Assembly: GCF_003353175.1 (NCBI RefSeq)
Contig: NZ_QHKS01000036.1
Span: 1 to 64,000 of the forward strand
Reading direction: 5' to 3'
Length of the DNA: 64,000 nucleotides
Origin: Paraburkholderia lacunae
GTDB lineage: Bacteria; Pseudomonadota; Gammaproteobacteria; Burkholderiales; Burkholderiaceae
This document shows, piece by piece, positions 17,416 to 25,031 of the stretch. Position 1 is the stretch's first letter. Every line of letters begins with the position of its first letter. Below the pieces are notes generated by a model. It worked only from the letters and a program-made list of their open reading frames with translations. It was not told where the DNA came from and ran no database searches. Both the position numbers and the translations under genes were made by a program.

Positions 17416-18636
17416 GTGCGAATCCATCAAGGCTATCTACCGCCTCCAGACACGAAGCTCCTGAAGCTGAAGCGCACATGGGAAGCTATCTATCCGCATC
17501 GTAAATTGGACGTGGGCGCTGCCGAGCTGCACGCGACGACTGCGGATGACGACACACGTTACTCTGCGTCCCAGATGAGCGATGGAGAGCGGGTTGCTCT
17601 CTATCTAATCGGGCAGTGTCTTGCCGCTCCAAAGGACGGAATTATCGTCGTCGACGAACCTGAACTTCACCTCCACAAGTCCGTCCAAGCGCCACTTTGG
17701 GCGGCGGTGGAGAAGCTTCGCGAAGATTGCGCGTTCGTCTATATCACCCATGACGTCGATTTTGCGGCGTCCCAAGTTTCCGCGACAAAGGTATGGCTCA
17801 AGTCGTTCAATGGTAACGCGTGGGACTGGGAAGTCCTCGAACCTTCGGCAGCTTTGCCAGAGGATTTGGTTATAGAGGTGCTTGGAAGTCGCAAACCTGT
17901 CGCGTTTGTCGAGGGTGAGAACGGTAGTTTCGACGTGGCACTTTACCGAGCCATGCTGCCGGGCTATTTGGTTATGCCTCGCGGTAGTTGCTCTAGTGTT
18001 ATCGAGGGTGTCCGAGCGCTTCGTTCTCACCCGCAGTTCCATCATCTCGAAGTTGTTGGGATTGTCGATCGCGATCGGCGCGGCGATGTGGAGATTGCGT
18101 CACTTGAAAAGAGTGGGGTCTTCGTGCTCGACGTTGCCGAAGTCGAAAACCTTTTTTGCGTGCCGGAAATCTTGGCGCTCTGTAGCGAGCGCTTAGCCCG
18201 CGACGCTCAAGTTGATTTGGCCGCTGCGTCGAAGGTTGTTTTTGACAGACTCGGCTCAGAATTTGAAGGCCAAGTTTCGATGCGTGTTTCTGCAGAAGTA
18301 AAGTTTCGGCTGAACCTATTCAACGACAAGGCCAAAGGCGAAGCTGCTATCGCCCAGTCGTTGACTGATTTGGTATCCGGGATCGATGTTTCCTCGCTCT
18401 ATAAGGAGAGCGAGGCGACCTTCGCAACTGCAACGGGGCAGGAGGACTATCGAGCCGTGCTCCGTTACTACAACCGAAAGTCACTGGCGTCGCAGATCGG
18501 GGCAGTATTCGGCCTTGGTAACAAGGAATTGCCCCAACTGGTAATGCGCCTCGTCGCTGGCTCAGACGTGAAGCGGATTCGAGCGGCGTTGACGCCGTAC
18601 TTTGGCGCGTTCGCGGATCGCATCGCAGCAGAGTGA
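17416..18636 (+). CDS. C-terminal part of the ABC-type ATPase fused to a DUF4435/TOPRIM-like domain (split gene)
   Basis: The 406-aa piece opens with the ATPase signature YSASQMSDGERVALYLIGQC (about 54-73), Walker B IIVVDEPELHLHKS (about 78-91) and switch histidine YITHDVDF. From about residue 155 comes a DUF4435-like TOPRIM region: AFVEGENGSFD (acidic), VVGIVDRDRR (Asp pair) and VAEVENLFCVPEIL. An ATPase plus DUF4435 TOPRIM is the component set of the PARIS anti-phage system (AriA plus AriB), here on one polypeptide of about 540 aa if the frame is repaired. The only start, GTG 17416, lies 20 nt from the nearest GAGGAAG, so independent translation is doubtful. Membership of PARIS is inference from architecture. 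Confidence 0.65.
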   Translation: MRIHQGYLPPPDTKLLKLKRTWEAIYPHRKLDVGAAELHATTADDDTRYSASQMSDGERVALYLIGQCLAAPKDGIIVVDEPELHLHKSVQAPLWAAVEKLREDCAFVYITHDVDFAASQVSATKVWLKSFNGNAWDWEVLEPSAALPEDLVIEVLGSRKPVAFVEGENGSFDVALYRAMLPGYLVMPRGSCSSVIEGVRALRSHPQFHHLEVVGIVDRDRRGDVEIASLEKSGVFVLDVAEVENLFCVPEILALCSERLARDAQVDLAAASKVVFDRLGSEFEGQVSMRVSAEVKFRLNLFNDKAKGEAAIAQSLTDLVSGIDVSSLYKESEATFATATGQEDYRAVLRYYNRKSLASQIGAVFGLGNKELPQLVMRLVAGSDVKRIRAALTPYFGAFADRIAAE

Positions 18637-18699
18637 TGGTGAGTGTCCCGATACTTCCGGCGTCGGGGCCAGCGCGAACGAGAGCCGAATCAGTGTGAT

Positions 18700-18992
18700 T
18701 TACCCGTCACAGCACCCCTCGGCAAACAGGGCCAACCGGGGGACGCCCGAGTTATCGCAGTTTGCCCGCTGCGACGCCCCTTGGAGCAGAGGGTATGCCG
18801 GGGTGAATCGTTCCTCTGCGTTTATCGCTTCAAGTCCATGGCGCAGAATGCCGGCAGTCGCTTGGCTCAACGACAGGCGTACGCCGGTTTGATCCTGAAT
18901 GCGCTTCCTGTAATGCTCGATATGCGTCATCAGTTCGCCGTCAGCGTTGACGGTGAACGCGGAGCTTCAACAGAAACTGCTTCCTTTGACAT
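18700..18992 (-). pseudogene. Small hypothetical gene, probably frameshifted
   Basis: An ATG at 18992 reads MSKEAVSVEAP and then stops out of frame after 20 residues. One base gained at the CCG/CG junction (about 18960) would run into a second frame reading AFTVNADGELMTHIEHYRKR, IQDQTGVRLSLSQATAGILR and HGLEAI, ending at 18700. The second half alone could start at ATG 18930 (76 aa). The sequence looks like a short DNA-binding-type or plasmid/phage hypothetical, but the family is not recognised. It lies inside the island behind tRNA-Pro. The frameshift is inferred from the coherent two-frame reading only. Confidence 0.4.
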
Positions 18993-19169
18993 TTGACACA
19001 GACCGGCTGCTGATCATGCCCGCCAAGGGGCCGGCCGCAGGGTGGCTTCCACAACCCGCGTGGGACTGGATTAACGCTAACGTCCCAAAAGAGTGGTGAC
19101 GCATTGGGGGACGGCGTTGCGCCGTCCCAATGCGATCAATTGCACAGCCACCGAGGCGGCGCATTCAGT

Positions 19170-19664
19170 TTACGGCTTTGCCAGTTCGGCCAGACAAGCC
19201 TTTTTAACGTCCTGCAACGAAGGGTCGCGGACTTTGCTTAGAGCCACTTTGGCGCGCTTGATGTACGCGGGAATATCTTTAACAGTGTCTTCGATGAAGG
19301 GCGCGGAGCAAACGCGACTGACGCCCAGCACCGGCCCGTTGTCGGGGTCGATGGCCTGCAGAACCGCCTTGGGATTTTTGGGAAGCGCGTAGGCCAATCC
19401 AATTCCTAGGTCTTCCGAATTTCCGCCGTCCGTCCCTGCTGCCAGCTTGGGTACAAGTGCGACCCATGCAGCGTTACCGGAGTCGATATGGGTGAGCACG
19501 CTGTCCCATTCTGACTCTGACATGCTGCTTACCGTCGCCTTTGCGCCTTTATCGTCAAGTTGTCTGGCCAAAACGGAAGGGACTGATTGTGCTGTGCCTG
19601 CAATTGCTGTCGAGCAGACGCAGGCCAAGGCGAATACGAATGTGAAACCGAATGCGCGCTTCAT
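19170..19664 (-). CDS. Secreted protein, probable immunity protein to the adjacent Tlde1-like effector
   Basis: The 164-aa protein has a clear Sec signal peptide (MKRAFGFTFVFALACVCSTAIA, cleavage about residue 22), giving a periplasmic protein of about 142 residues with two cysteines (SRVCSAP, KKACLAE) that could form a disulphide. Its ATG overlaps the TGA of the upstream effector gene by 4 bp (ATGA), so the two are translationally coupled. Tlde1 effectors attack peptidoglycan in the periplasm and are known to be paired with periplasmic immunity proteins; the immunity role is inferred from position and export. No other function is recognised. Confidence 0.7.
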   Translation of the reverse strand: MKRAFGFTFVFALACVCSTAIAGTAQSVPSVLARQLDDKGAKATVSSMSESEWDSVLTHIDSGNAAWVALVPKLAAGTDGGNSEDLGIGLAYALPKNPKAVLQAIDPDNGPVLGVSRVCSAPFIEDTVKDIPAYIKRAKVALSKVRDPSLQDVKKACLAELAKP

Positions 19665-20026
19665 TGAATGACCTCTAGCCGACGATCACCGCTCGCCCAT
19701 ATGCGATGACGAGTTTGAGCGCCCATGATAACGCAGCCCTCAGACGCTGTACCCGGGTGGTGCAGGCTATCGCCGTGAATCCTGAAAGCACTTCGCCCAA
19801 ATGTATTGGTGCCAGCAGTCGGCGTTAGATTGAGTGTGTAGGTTCCCGTGTGAGGAGAGGTATGGGGCTCGCCAATCTGATAATTCCCGCGTGGGATTGG
19901 CCCGATGTTCGGAACCGTCTGCATGGCTGGATTGTTTTTGCCTGTCGCAGCGCCGGAGTAACCGCGTTCAACGAATTCACCATTAAACGAAAGGTTTCCC
20001 GTGCTTTGCTGATATGACCACGGCAT
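19661..20026 (-). CDS. Tlde1-like (DUF2778) L,D-transpeptidase effector
   Basis: The 121-aa protein opens MPWSYQQSTGNLSFNG and continues ..ERGYSG..GKNNP..GPIPRGNYQIG, then HTGTYTLNLTP and the catalytic block HGDS...ASEGCVIMG with histidine and cysteine, which is the pattern of the Tlde1/DUF2778 family. These enzymes are type VI secretion effectors that cut or exchange peptidoglycan stems in rival cells. There is no signal peptide, as expected for a T6SS cargo. ATG 20026 was chosen because AAGGA lies 6 bp upstream and family members start this way; an in-frame TTG 29 codons earlier is ignored. No T6SS structural gene lies in the window, so it would be an orphan effector. Confidence 0.82.
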   Translation of the reverse strand: MPWSYQQSTGNLSFNGEFVERGYSGAATGKNNPAMQTVPNIGPIPRGNYQIGEPHTSPHTGTYTLNLTPTAGTNTFGRSAFRIHGDSLHHPGTASEGCVIMGAQTRHRIWASGDRRLEVIQ

Positions 20027-20499
20027 AAGCGTTCCTTGTCTGACTGTAGAAGCCGTTATCTCATTAAAGCGAGAAACGTAGGAGCGCAAATTATCAGATA
20101 AATCAACGGGCAATATAAAGCGCTTTGCCGTTCTATATGCTGATTACATTGAATCGCGATAACCGCCGCCAACCTGCTTGATTGCCTTCCCAAACTGACG
20201 CTGCACGCGTCCGCGCGATTGCGGTCAATTGCACGCGGGCTGCAGCTATGATCGGCAGCACCACAGCAGGCGACAAGCGACACCAGCGGGGGCCGCCTAA
20301 TCTAGTAGCCACTTCATGCCGTCGCCCGCTGGCGGCACGCCAGCAACGCATAGTTGCGGCGTGACGGTGCATCCATCAGGATCAGGGTCGGATCAACCCG
20401 CCCTAAAGCGCCCTAAAGCAATCCACAAAAGCTTCTTTGCACTCCTCGATTCGAATAGCTAGATTATTTAACAGAGCATCGAATCAATGGAGTCGCATC
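20027..20499. other. Intergenic stretch at the right end of the island
   Basis: About 470 bp with no gene that can be supported. The part next to the effector is AT-rich (20040-20160) and should hold the promoter of the effector/immunity pair. 20160-20400 is GC-rich with short open frames on both strands that match nothing recognisable. A small direct repeat GCCCTAAA occurs twice at about 20400-20416. No copy of the tRNA-Pro 3' end was seen here. Confidence 0.5.
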
Positions 20500-20745
20500 A
20501 TGGCAAACGCAGCGGCGCTTATCTGGGACGGTTTTCGACATCCGGCACGTACCGTGCTGAAGCATTGGAAAACGCATGAACCCACCACACAAGGGCTCTC
20601 GCATGAAGCGACGGCAGTGGCGGCGCACGGCCGTCATTCGCCTGAGCAATTGGAGCGCATCGCCGCGTACGCGCGCAGCGGTTATTTTCATATGGATTAC
20701 ACCGCCGGCATGTTCGTCGTGCCGCTCGACATCCCGCCTGAATGA
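20500..20745 (+). CDS. Hypothetical protein
   Basis: An 81-aa soluble protein starting MANAAALIWDGFRHPART, preceded by GGAG at 7 bp. No domain is recognised; it has no signal peptide or membrane segment, and ends in ..GYFHMDYTAGMFVVPLDIPPE. Composition and codon use look like the core genome rather than the island, so the island probably ends before it. Called as real because of the ribosome-binding site and coherent codon use. Confidence 0.55.
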   Translation: MANAAALIWDGFRHPARTVLKHWKTHEPTTQGLSHEATAVAAHGRHSPEQLERIAAYARSGYFHMDYTAGMFVVPLDIPPE

Positions 20746-20974
20746 CAGCCAGGCGCGCGACGCCGCGTCGAGTGCGTGACAAGCCGGCCTGAGGGTAAAG
20801 GCCCACGCGCCATCGGCCGAACCGACACTTCTTAAGAAATGACAATTAATTGGTTCGGGTTCGGCCACATCTCTCTCATAGTGACTCCCGATGGCTAAAG
20901 GCGGTGGCGGCGGTGGCGTGAGCGGATAGCCGGAACCTGCGCGCACTGGCTCGCGCGATATCGAAGGAGACGTC

Positions 20975-21133
20975 TTGACGCCTGAACTCGAGCAACGCCT
21001 CACCCACGCGCTGCTCGAGGCGGCGCGCACCCGTGCGGACCAAGCCGGCTTGTCCTATGCAGGCGGCCGGTCGCCGCACGATGCATGGGCGCCGGTCAAG
21101 GCCGGCGATGCGGCGCCGAGCGACCCGACCTGA
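20975..21133 (+). CDS. Small hypothetical protein (52 aa, TTG start)
   Basis: A TTG at 20975 preceded by AAGGAG at 6 bp opens a 52-residue frame, TPELEQRLTHALLEAARTRA and following, ending in TGA at 21133, 39 bp before the flavin monooxygenase gene. Strong ribosome-binding site, GC-rich third positions and tight spacing suggest it is translated and co-transcribed with the monooxygenase. No family is recognised. Confidence 0.5.
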   Translation: MTPELEQRLTHALLEAARTRADQAGLSYAGGRSPHDAWAPVKAGDAAPSDPT

Positions 21134-21172
21134 GTCTCCCGCGGCTCACAGCCCACTTCGGAACATATCGTC

Positions 21173-22546
21173 ATGACGAAACAGATTCTGCTGAACGCGT
21201 TCAACATGAATTGCGTGGGCCATATCAATCACGGATTGTGGACTCATCCACGCGACCGTTCGGTGGACTACAAGAAGCTGTCGTACTGGACCGATCTCGC
21301 GAAGCTGCTCGAACGCGGCCTGTTCGACGGCCTGTTCATCGCGGATATCGTCGGCGTGTACGACGTGTATCGGCATTCGGTCGAACTGCCGCTGAAGGAA
21401 GCGATCCAGCTGCCGGTCAACGATCCCTTGCTGACCGTATCGGCGATGGCGGCCGTCACACAGCATCTCGGCTTCGGCGTAACCGTCAATCTGACTTATG
21501 ACCTGCCGTATCTGCTCGCGCGCCGCTTCTCCACGCTCGATCATCTGAGCGGCGGCCGGATCGGCTGGAACGTGGTCACCGGTTACCTCGAAAGCGCGGC
21601 CCGGGCGATGGGTCTCGATCAGCAGATCGCGCATGACGAGCGCTACGATCGCGCCGACGAATTCCTGGAAGTGACCTACAAGCTGTGGGAAGGCAGCTGG
21701 GAGGAGGGCGCGGTGCGCGCCGACCGCGAGTCCCGGATCTATGCGGATCCTGCCAGGGTGCATCGGATCGACCATCGCGGGCAGTATTACAACGTCGACG
21801 GCTATCACCTGTCCGAGCCGTCGCCGCAACGCACGCCGGTTCTTTTTCAGGCGGGCTCGTCGGGGCGCGGCCAGCAGTTTGCGGCGCGCCATGCGGAGTG
21901 CGTGTTCGTTTCGCAGCAGAAACCGGCCGCGCTGAGGCAACTGGTGGCCGACGTACGCGCGGCAGTGCGTAACGAAGGCCGCAATCCCGAGGACATCAAG
22001 TTCTTCATGGGCTTGTCCGTCATCGTGGCGCCGACCGAAAAAGCAGCGCGTGAGAAGTACGCGGAATACGCGCGCTATGCGAGCCCGGAAGCGGGCCTTG
22101 CGCACTATGCCAGTTCGAGCGGCATCGATTTTTCCCGCTACGCGCCCGACGAGCCGATTCGCTACGCAAAGAACAACGCGATCGAATCAGTGATGAAGAA
22201 TCTCACCGGCGCGGGCAAGGAGCGCACTGTCGCGCAGATCCTGCGCGAAGAATTGCAATTGGGCGGCCGCTATCCGGCAATTGTCGGCACACCCGCTCAG
22301 GTTGCCGATGAGTTGATCGGCTGGATCGAGCAAACCGATATCGACGGATTCAATCTGGCCCGCACTGTGATGCCGGAATGCTATAGCGATTTCATCGATC
22401 TGGTGATCCCCGAGTTGCAGGAACGAGGCGCTTACAAGACGGCTTACGCCGAAGGGACGCTGCGCGAAAAATTGTTCGGGCGTGGGCGCGCGTATTTGCC
22501 CGATGAGCATGTCGGCGCGAGTTTGAGGCGAAGGGTGCCGGCTTGA
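21173..22546 (+). CDS. FMN-dependent monooxygenase, NtaA/SnaA/DszA family (luciferase-like)
   Basis: The 457-aa flavin-dependent oxygenase has the bacterial luciferase-like barrel. Recognisable elements are LLNAFNMNCVGHINHGLW at the N-terminus, SGGRIGWNVVTGYLESAARA (about 122-141) and TPVLFQAGSSGRGQQFAARH (about 222-241), typical of the NtaA/SnaA/DszA class that uses FMNH2 from a separate reductase to oxidise organic sulphur, nitrilotriacetate or similar compounds. The substrate cannot be told from sequence, and no partner flavin reductase is adjacent. It is convergent with the acyl-CoA dehydrogenase operon. Confidence 0.87.
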   Translation: MTKQILLNAFNMNCVGHINHGLWTHPRDRSVDYKKLSYWTDLAKLLERGLFDGLFIADIVGVYDVYRHSVELPLKEAIQLPVNDPLLTVSAMAAVTQHLGFGVTVNLTYDLPYLLARRFSTLDHLSGGRIGWNVVTGYLESAARAMGLDQQIAHDERYDRADEFLEVTYKLWEGSWEEGAVRADRESRIYADPARVHRIDHRGQYYNVDGYHLSEPSPQRTPVLFQAGSSGRGQQFAARHAECVFVSQQKPAALRQLVADVRAAVRNEGRNPEDIKFFMGLSVIVAPTEKAAREKYAEYARYASPEAGLAHYASSSGIDFSRYAPDEPIRYAKNNAIESVMKNLTGAGKERTVAQILREELQLGGRYPAIVGTPAQVADELIGWIEQTDIDGFNLARTVMPECYSDFIDLVIPELQERGAYKTAYAEGTLREKLFGRGRAYLPDEHVGASLRRRVPA

Positions 22547-22599
22547 CGGCCTTGGTTCGACGGCGCTGCGGGTCTGTGTGCCACTACCGCCGGCGTACT

Positions 22600-23730
22600 T
22601 CAACCGCGCCCAAGCGAGACATACCGTTCCAGATGATGATCTTCGTCCCCAAGCTGATGATCGATCATCACCAACCTCTTCGCATAATGGGCAAGCGGCA
22701 ATTCCCAGGTCATGCCGATGCCGCCGTGCAACTGAATGCACTCCTCGGCAACCCGCGCGCCAATCCGCCCGATGCTGTATTTGGCCGCTGAGAGCGCCCT
22801 TTCCCGCACTTTGCGCTCACCCTCGAGCGCCGCAGCGGCATTGATGACCGCCGAGCGAGCCTGCTCGATCTCGAGCAACAGATCCGCCATCCGGTGCTGC
22901 AAGGCCTGGAAGCTGCCGATCGGCACGCCGAACTGCAGACGGGTGCGCAGATACTCGAGCGTAGCGTCCTTCGCGACATCCATCGCGCCGACTGCCTCGG
23001 AACACAGCGCGAGCACGCCGCAGCCAATGCCGTATTCGAGCGTCGCAAAACCATCGCCGGCCGCGCCGAGCAAGCAGTCGTCATCGAGTGCGACGTCGTC
23101 GAACGTGACTTCCGCGGCGCGGCCGCCATCGATCTTGCGATAGCCGCGCGCGTTCACGCCCGCTGCGTCGCGAGGCACGAGAAACAACGTGATGCCGTCT
23201 TCAGCATCGTCCGCGCCGTGCGTGCGCGCCGAGACCAGATACGACCCGGCGCTCTCGCCTTGCTGAACCACCGCCTTCGCGCCGTTCAGCCGCCATGCGT
23301 CGCCGCTGCGCGCGGCACGCGTCGTCACGCGCGCAAGTTCGTAGTGGCTATCGGGTTCGCCATGCGCCAGCGCGACGAGCCGCGAGCCGTCGATCAATCC
23401 GGCAAGCGTCGCTTTCTGCATCTCGTTGCCGCTGCGTGCAATGGCCTGTCCGACGATCAGCGTGTCGAGAAACGGCTCGACCACGAGACCGCGGCCCAGG
23501 CTCTCGAACACCACGGCGATATCGAAGCCGCCGCCGCCAAAGCCACCCTGCGTCTCACCGAACAACGCGCCGATCATGCCGAGTTCGGCGAAGCGATTCC
23601 ACAGTTCGGCGCTGAACCCTTCCGCCGAACGCGCGATCCTGTCGCGCGTCTCGAAGCCGTATTGCTCGCTGATGAAGCGATTGAGCGTATCCGCCAGCAT
23701 GCGGCGGTCTTCGGTGTGCTGGAAATTCAT
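22600..23730 (-). CDS. Acyl-CoA dehydrogenase, PimD-like small subunit
   Basis: The 376-aa protein has the acyl-CoA dehydrogenase fold: helical N-terminal domain (FISEQYGFETRDRI), central beta domain (ITLFLVPRDAAGV) and C-terminal helices ending in LHGGIGMTWELPLAHYAKRL. It pairs with the dehydrogenase encoded 13 bp upstream; such large/small pairs form heteromers, for example PimC/PimD for pimeloyl-CoA. The reaction is alpha,beta-dehydrogenation of an acyl-CoA with FAD, passing electrons to ETF. It is the last gene of the LysR-linked operon. Pimeloyl-CoA as substrate is inferred from resemblance. Confidence 0.8.
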   Translation of the reverse strand: MNFQHTEDRRMLADTLNRFISEQYGFETRDRIARSAEGFSAELWNRFAELGMIGALFGETQGGFGGGGFDIAVVFESLGRGLVVEPFLDTLIVGQAIARSGNEMQKATLAGLIDGSRLVALAHGEPDSHYELARVTTRAARSGDAWRLNGAKAVVQQGESAGSYLVSARTHGADDAEDGITLFLVPRDAAGVNARGYRKIDGGRAAEVTFDDVALDDDCLLGAAGDGFATLEYGIGCGVLALCSEAVGAMDVAKDATLEYLRTRLQFGVPIGSFQALQHRMADLLLEIEQARSAVINAAAALEGERKVRERALSAAKYSIGRIGARVAEECIQLHGGIGMTWELPLAHYAKRLVMIDHQLGDEDHHLERYVSLGRG

Positions 23731-23743
23731 GGATTGCGCCTTC

Positions 23744-24952
23744 TTACAGTCCCAGGATCATTTTGGAAATGATGTTCTTCTGGATTTCGTTCGAGCCGCC
23801 GAAGATCGACAGCTTGCGATTGTTGAAATACAAGGAAGCGGCGCTTGCGGCTTCATCCGGGCCGACCGGCGTGCCTTCATATCCGTCGTGCAAGGCTTCC
23901 TCGATGAAGGGCTGCGCGTAGGGTCCCATCGCGCGCCGCGTGAGCGACGAGATTTCCTGGCGGATCTCGGTGCCGCGAATCTTCAACATCGAACTCTCCG
24001 CGCCGGGCACGCCGCCGCCGGCCACCGCTGCGATCACACGCAGATTGGTGGTCTTCATGTTCTCCAGGTCGATCTCGACGCGCGCCATGCGAGCCGCGAA
24101 CTGCGGATCTTCCGCGAGCGGCCGGCCATTGCGCAGTTGTTTCGCGGCGATCATGCGCAGCCGATTGAGCGCGGCGACCGAGAAGCCGACTCCCGCGATA
24201 TTGGTGCGCTCATACGTGAGCAGGTATTTGCCGTAGGTCCAACCCTTGTTCTCTTCGCCGACGAGGTTCTCAGCCGGCACGCGCACATCGGTCAAGAACA
24301 CTTCGTTGACTTCATGCTCGCCATCGAGCGTGATGATCGGCCGTACTTCGACGCCGGGCGTATTCATGTCGATCAGCAGGAAGCTGATGCCTTCCTGCTT
24401 GCGCACATCGGTAGCGGTGCGGACCAGACAGAAGATCATGTTCGCGTAGTGACCGAGCGTGGTCCACGTCTTCTGGCCGTTGACGATGTAGTGCTCGCCT
24501 TGCGCATCGATGCCGCGCAAGGCGGTGGTTTTCACCGAGGCAAGGTCGGAGCCCGCGCCGGGTTCCGAGTAACCCTGACACCACCAGTCGGAGCCGTCGA
24601 GAATGCGCGGCAGCCAGTGGCGCTTTTGCGCTTCGTTGCCGTATTTGATCAGCACCGGACCCAGCATGTTGACGCCGAACGGCACGACCCGCGGCGCACC
24701 CGCCAATGCACATTCGTTCTCGAAGATGAATTTCTGCACTGCGTTCCAGCCGGGGCCGCCGTACTCTTTCGGCCAATGATTGGCTAGCCAGCCTCGTGCG
24801 TTGAGGATCGCGTGCCACTCGGCCATGTCGGCGCGCGTCAGGCGCCGGCCGCCGTGCACCTTGTCGGCGAGACGCTGCGGGAGCTTGTCACGCAGAAAGC
24901 CGAGGACTTCGGCGCGGAAGGCTTCTTCCTCAGGAGTGAAGTTCAGATCCAT
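23744..24952 (-). CDS. Acyl-CoA dehydrogenase, PimC-like large subunit
   Basis: The 402-aa enzyme contains WWCQGYSEPGAGSDLASVKT (FAD/substrate region, about 127-146), GQKTWTTLGHYANMIFCLVR and a C-terminal GGSNEIQKNIISKMILGL. The strong resemblance is to pimeloyl-CoA dehydrogenase large subunits. The usual catalytic YEG-Thr position reads FGGS, so the active-site base must come from elsewhere, possibly the partner subunit. It lies between the fadB-like gene (79 bp upstream) and the small subunit (13 bp downstream) in one transcript. Confidence 0.82.
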   Translation of the reverse strand: MDLNFTPEEEAFRAEVLGFLRDKLPQRLADKVHGGRRLTRADMAEWHAILNARGWLANHWPKEYGGPGWNAVQKFIFENECALAGAPRVVPFGVNMLGPVLIKYGNEAQKRHWLPRILDGSDWWCQGYSEPGAGSDLASVKTTALRGIDAQGEHYIVNGQKTWTTLGHYANMIFCLVRTATDVRKQEGISFLLIDMNTPGVEVRPIITLDGEHEVNEVFLTDVRVPAENLVGEENKGWTYGKYLLTYERTNIAGVGFSVAALNRLRMIAAKQLRNGRPLAEDPQFAARMARVEIDLENMKTTNLRVIAAVAGGGVPGAESSMLKIRGTEIRQEISSLTRRAMGPYAQPFIEEALHDGYEGTPVGPDEAASAASLYFNNRKLSIFGGSNEIQKNIISKMILGL

Positions 24953-25031
24953 AGCGGGTTCTTCCGTAGAGATTGGGCAGACAGGCGGCGAGCGCGTCGC
25001 AGCCTGTCGATGTGCTGTCAGACGCGCCGTT

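Noticed and set aside
19661..20113. Longer start (TTG 20113) for the Tlde1-like effector
   Set aside because: ATG 20026 has AAGGA at proper spacing and matches the family N-terminus; the extra 29 residues are AT-rich promoter sequence.
20133..20372. Minus-strand frame of 79 codons that might be a transposase remnant
   Set aside because: No recognisable transposase or other motif, no inverted repeats around it, no ribosome-binding site.
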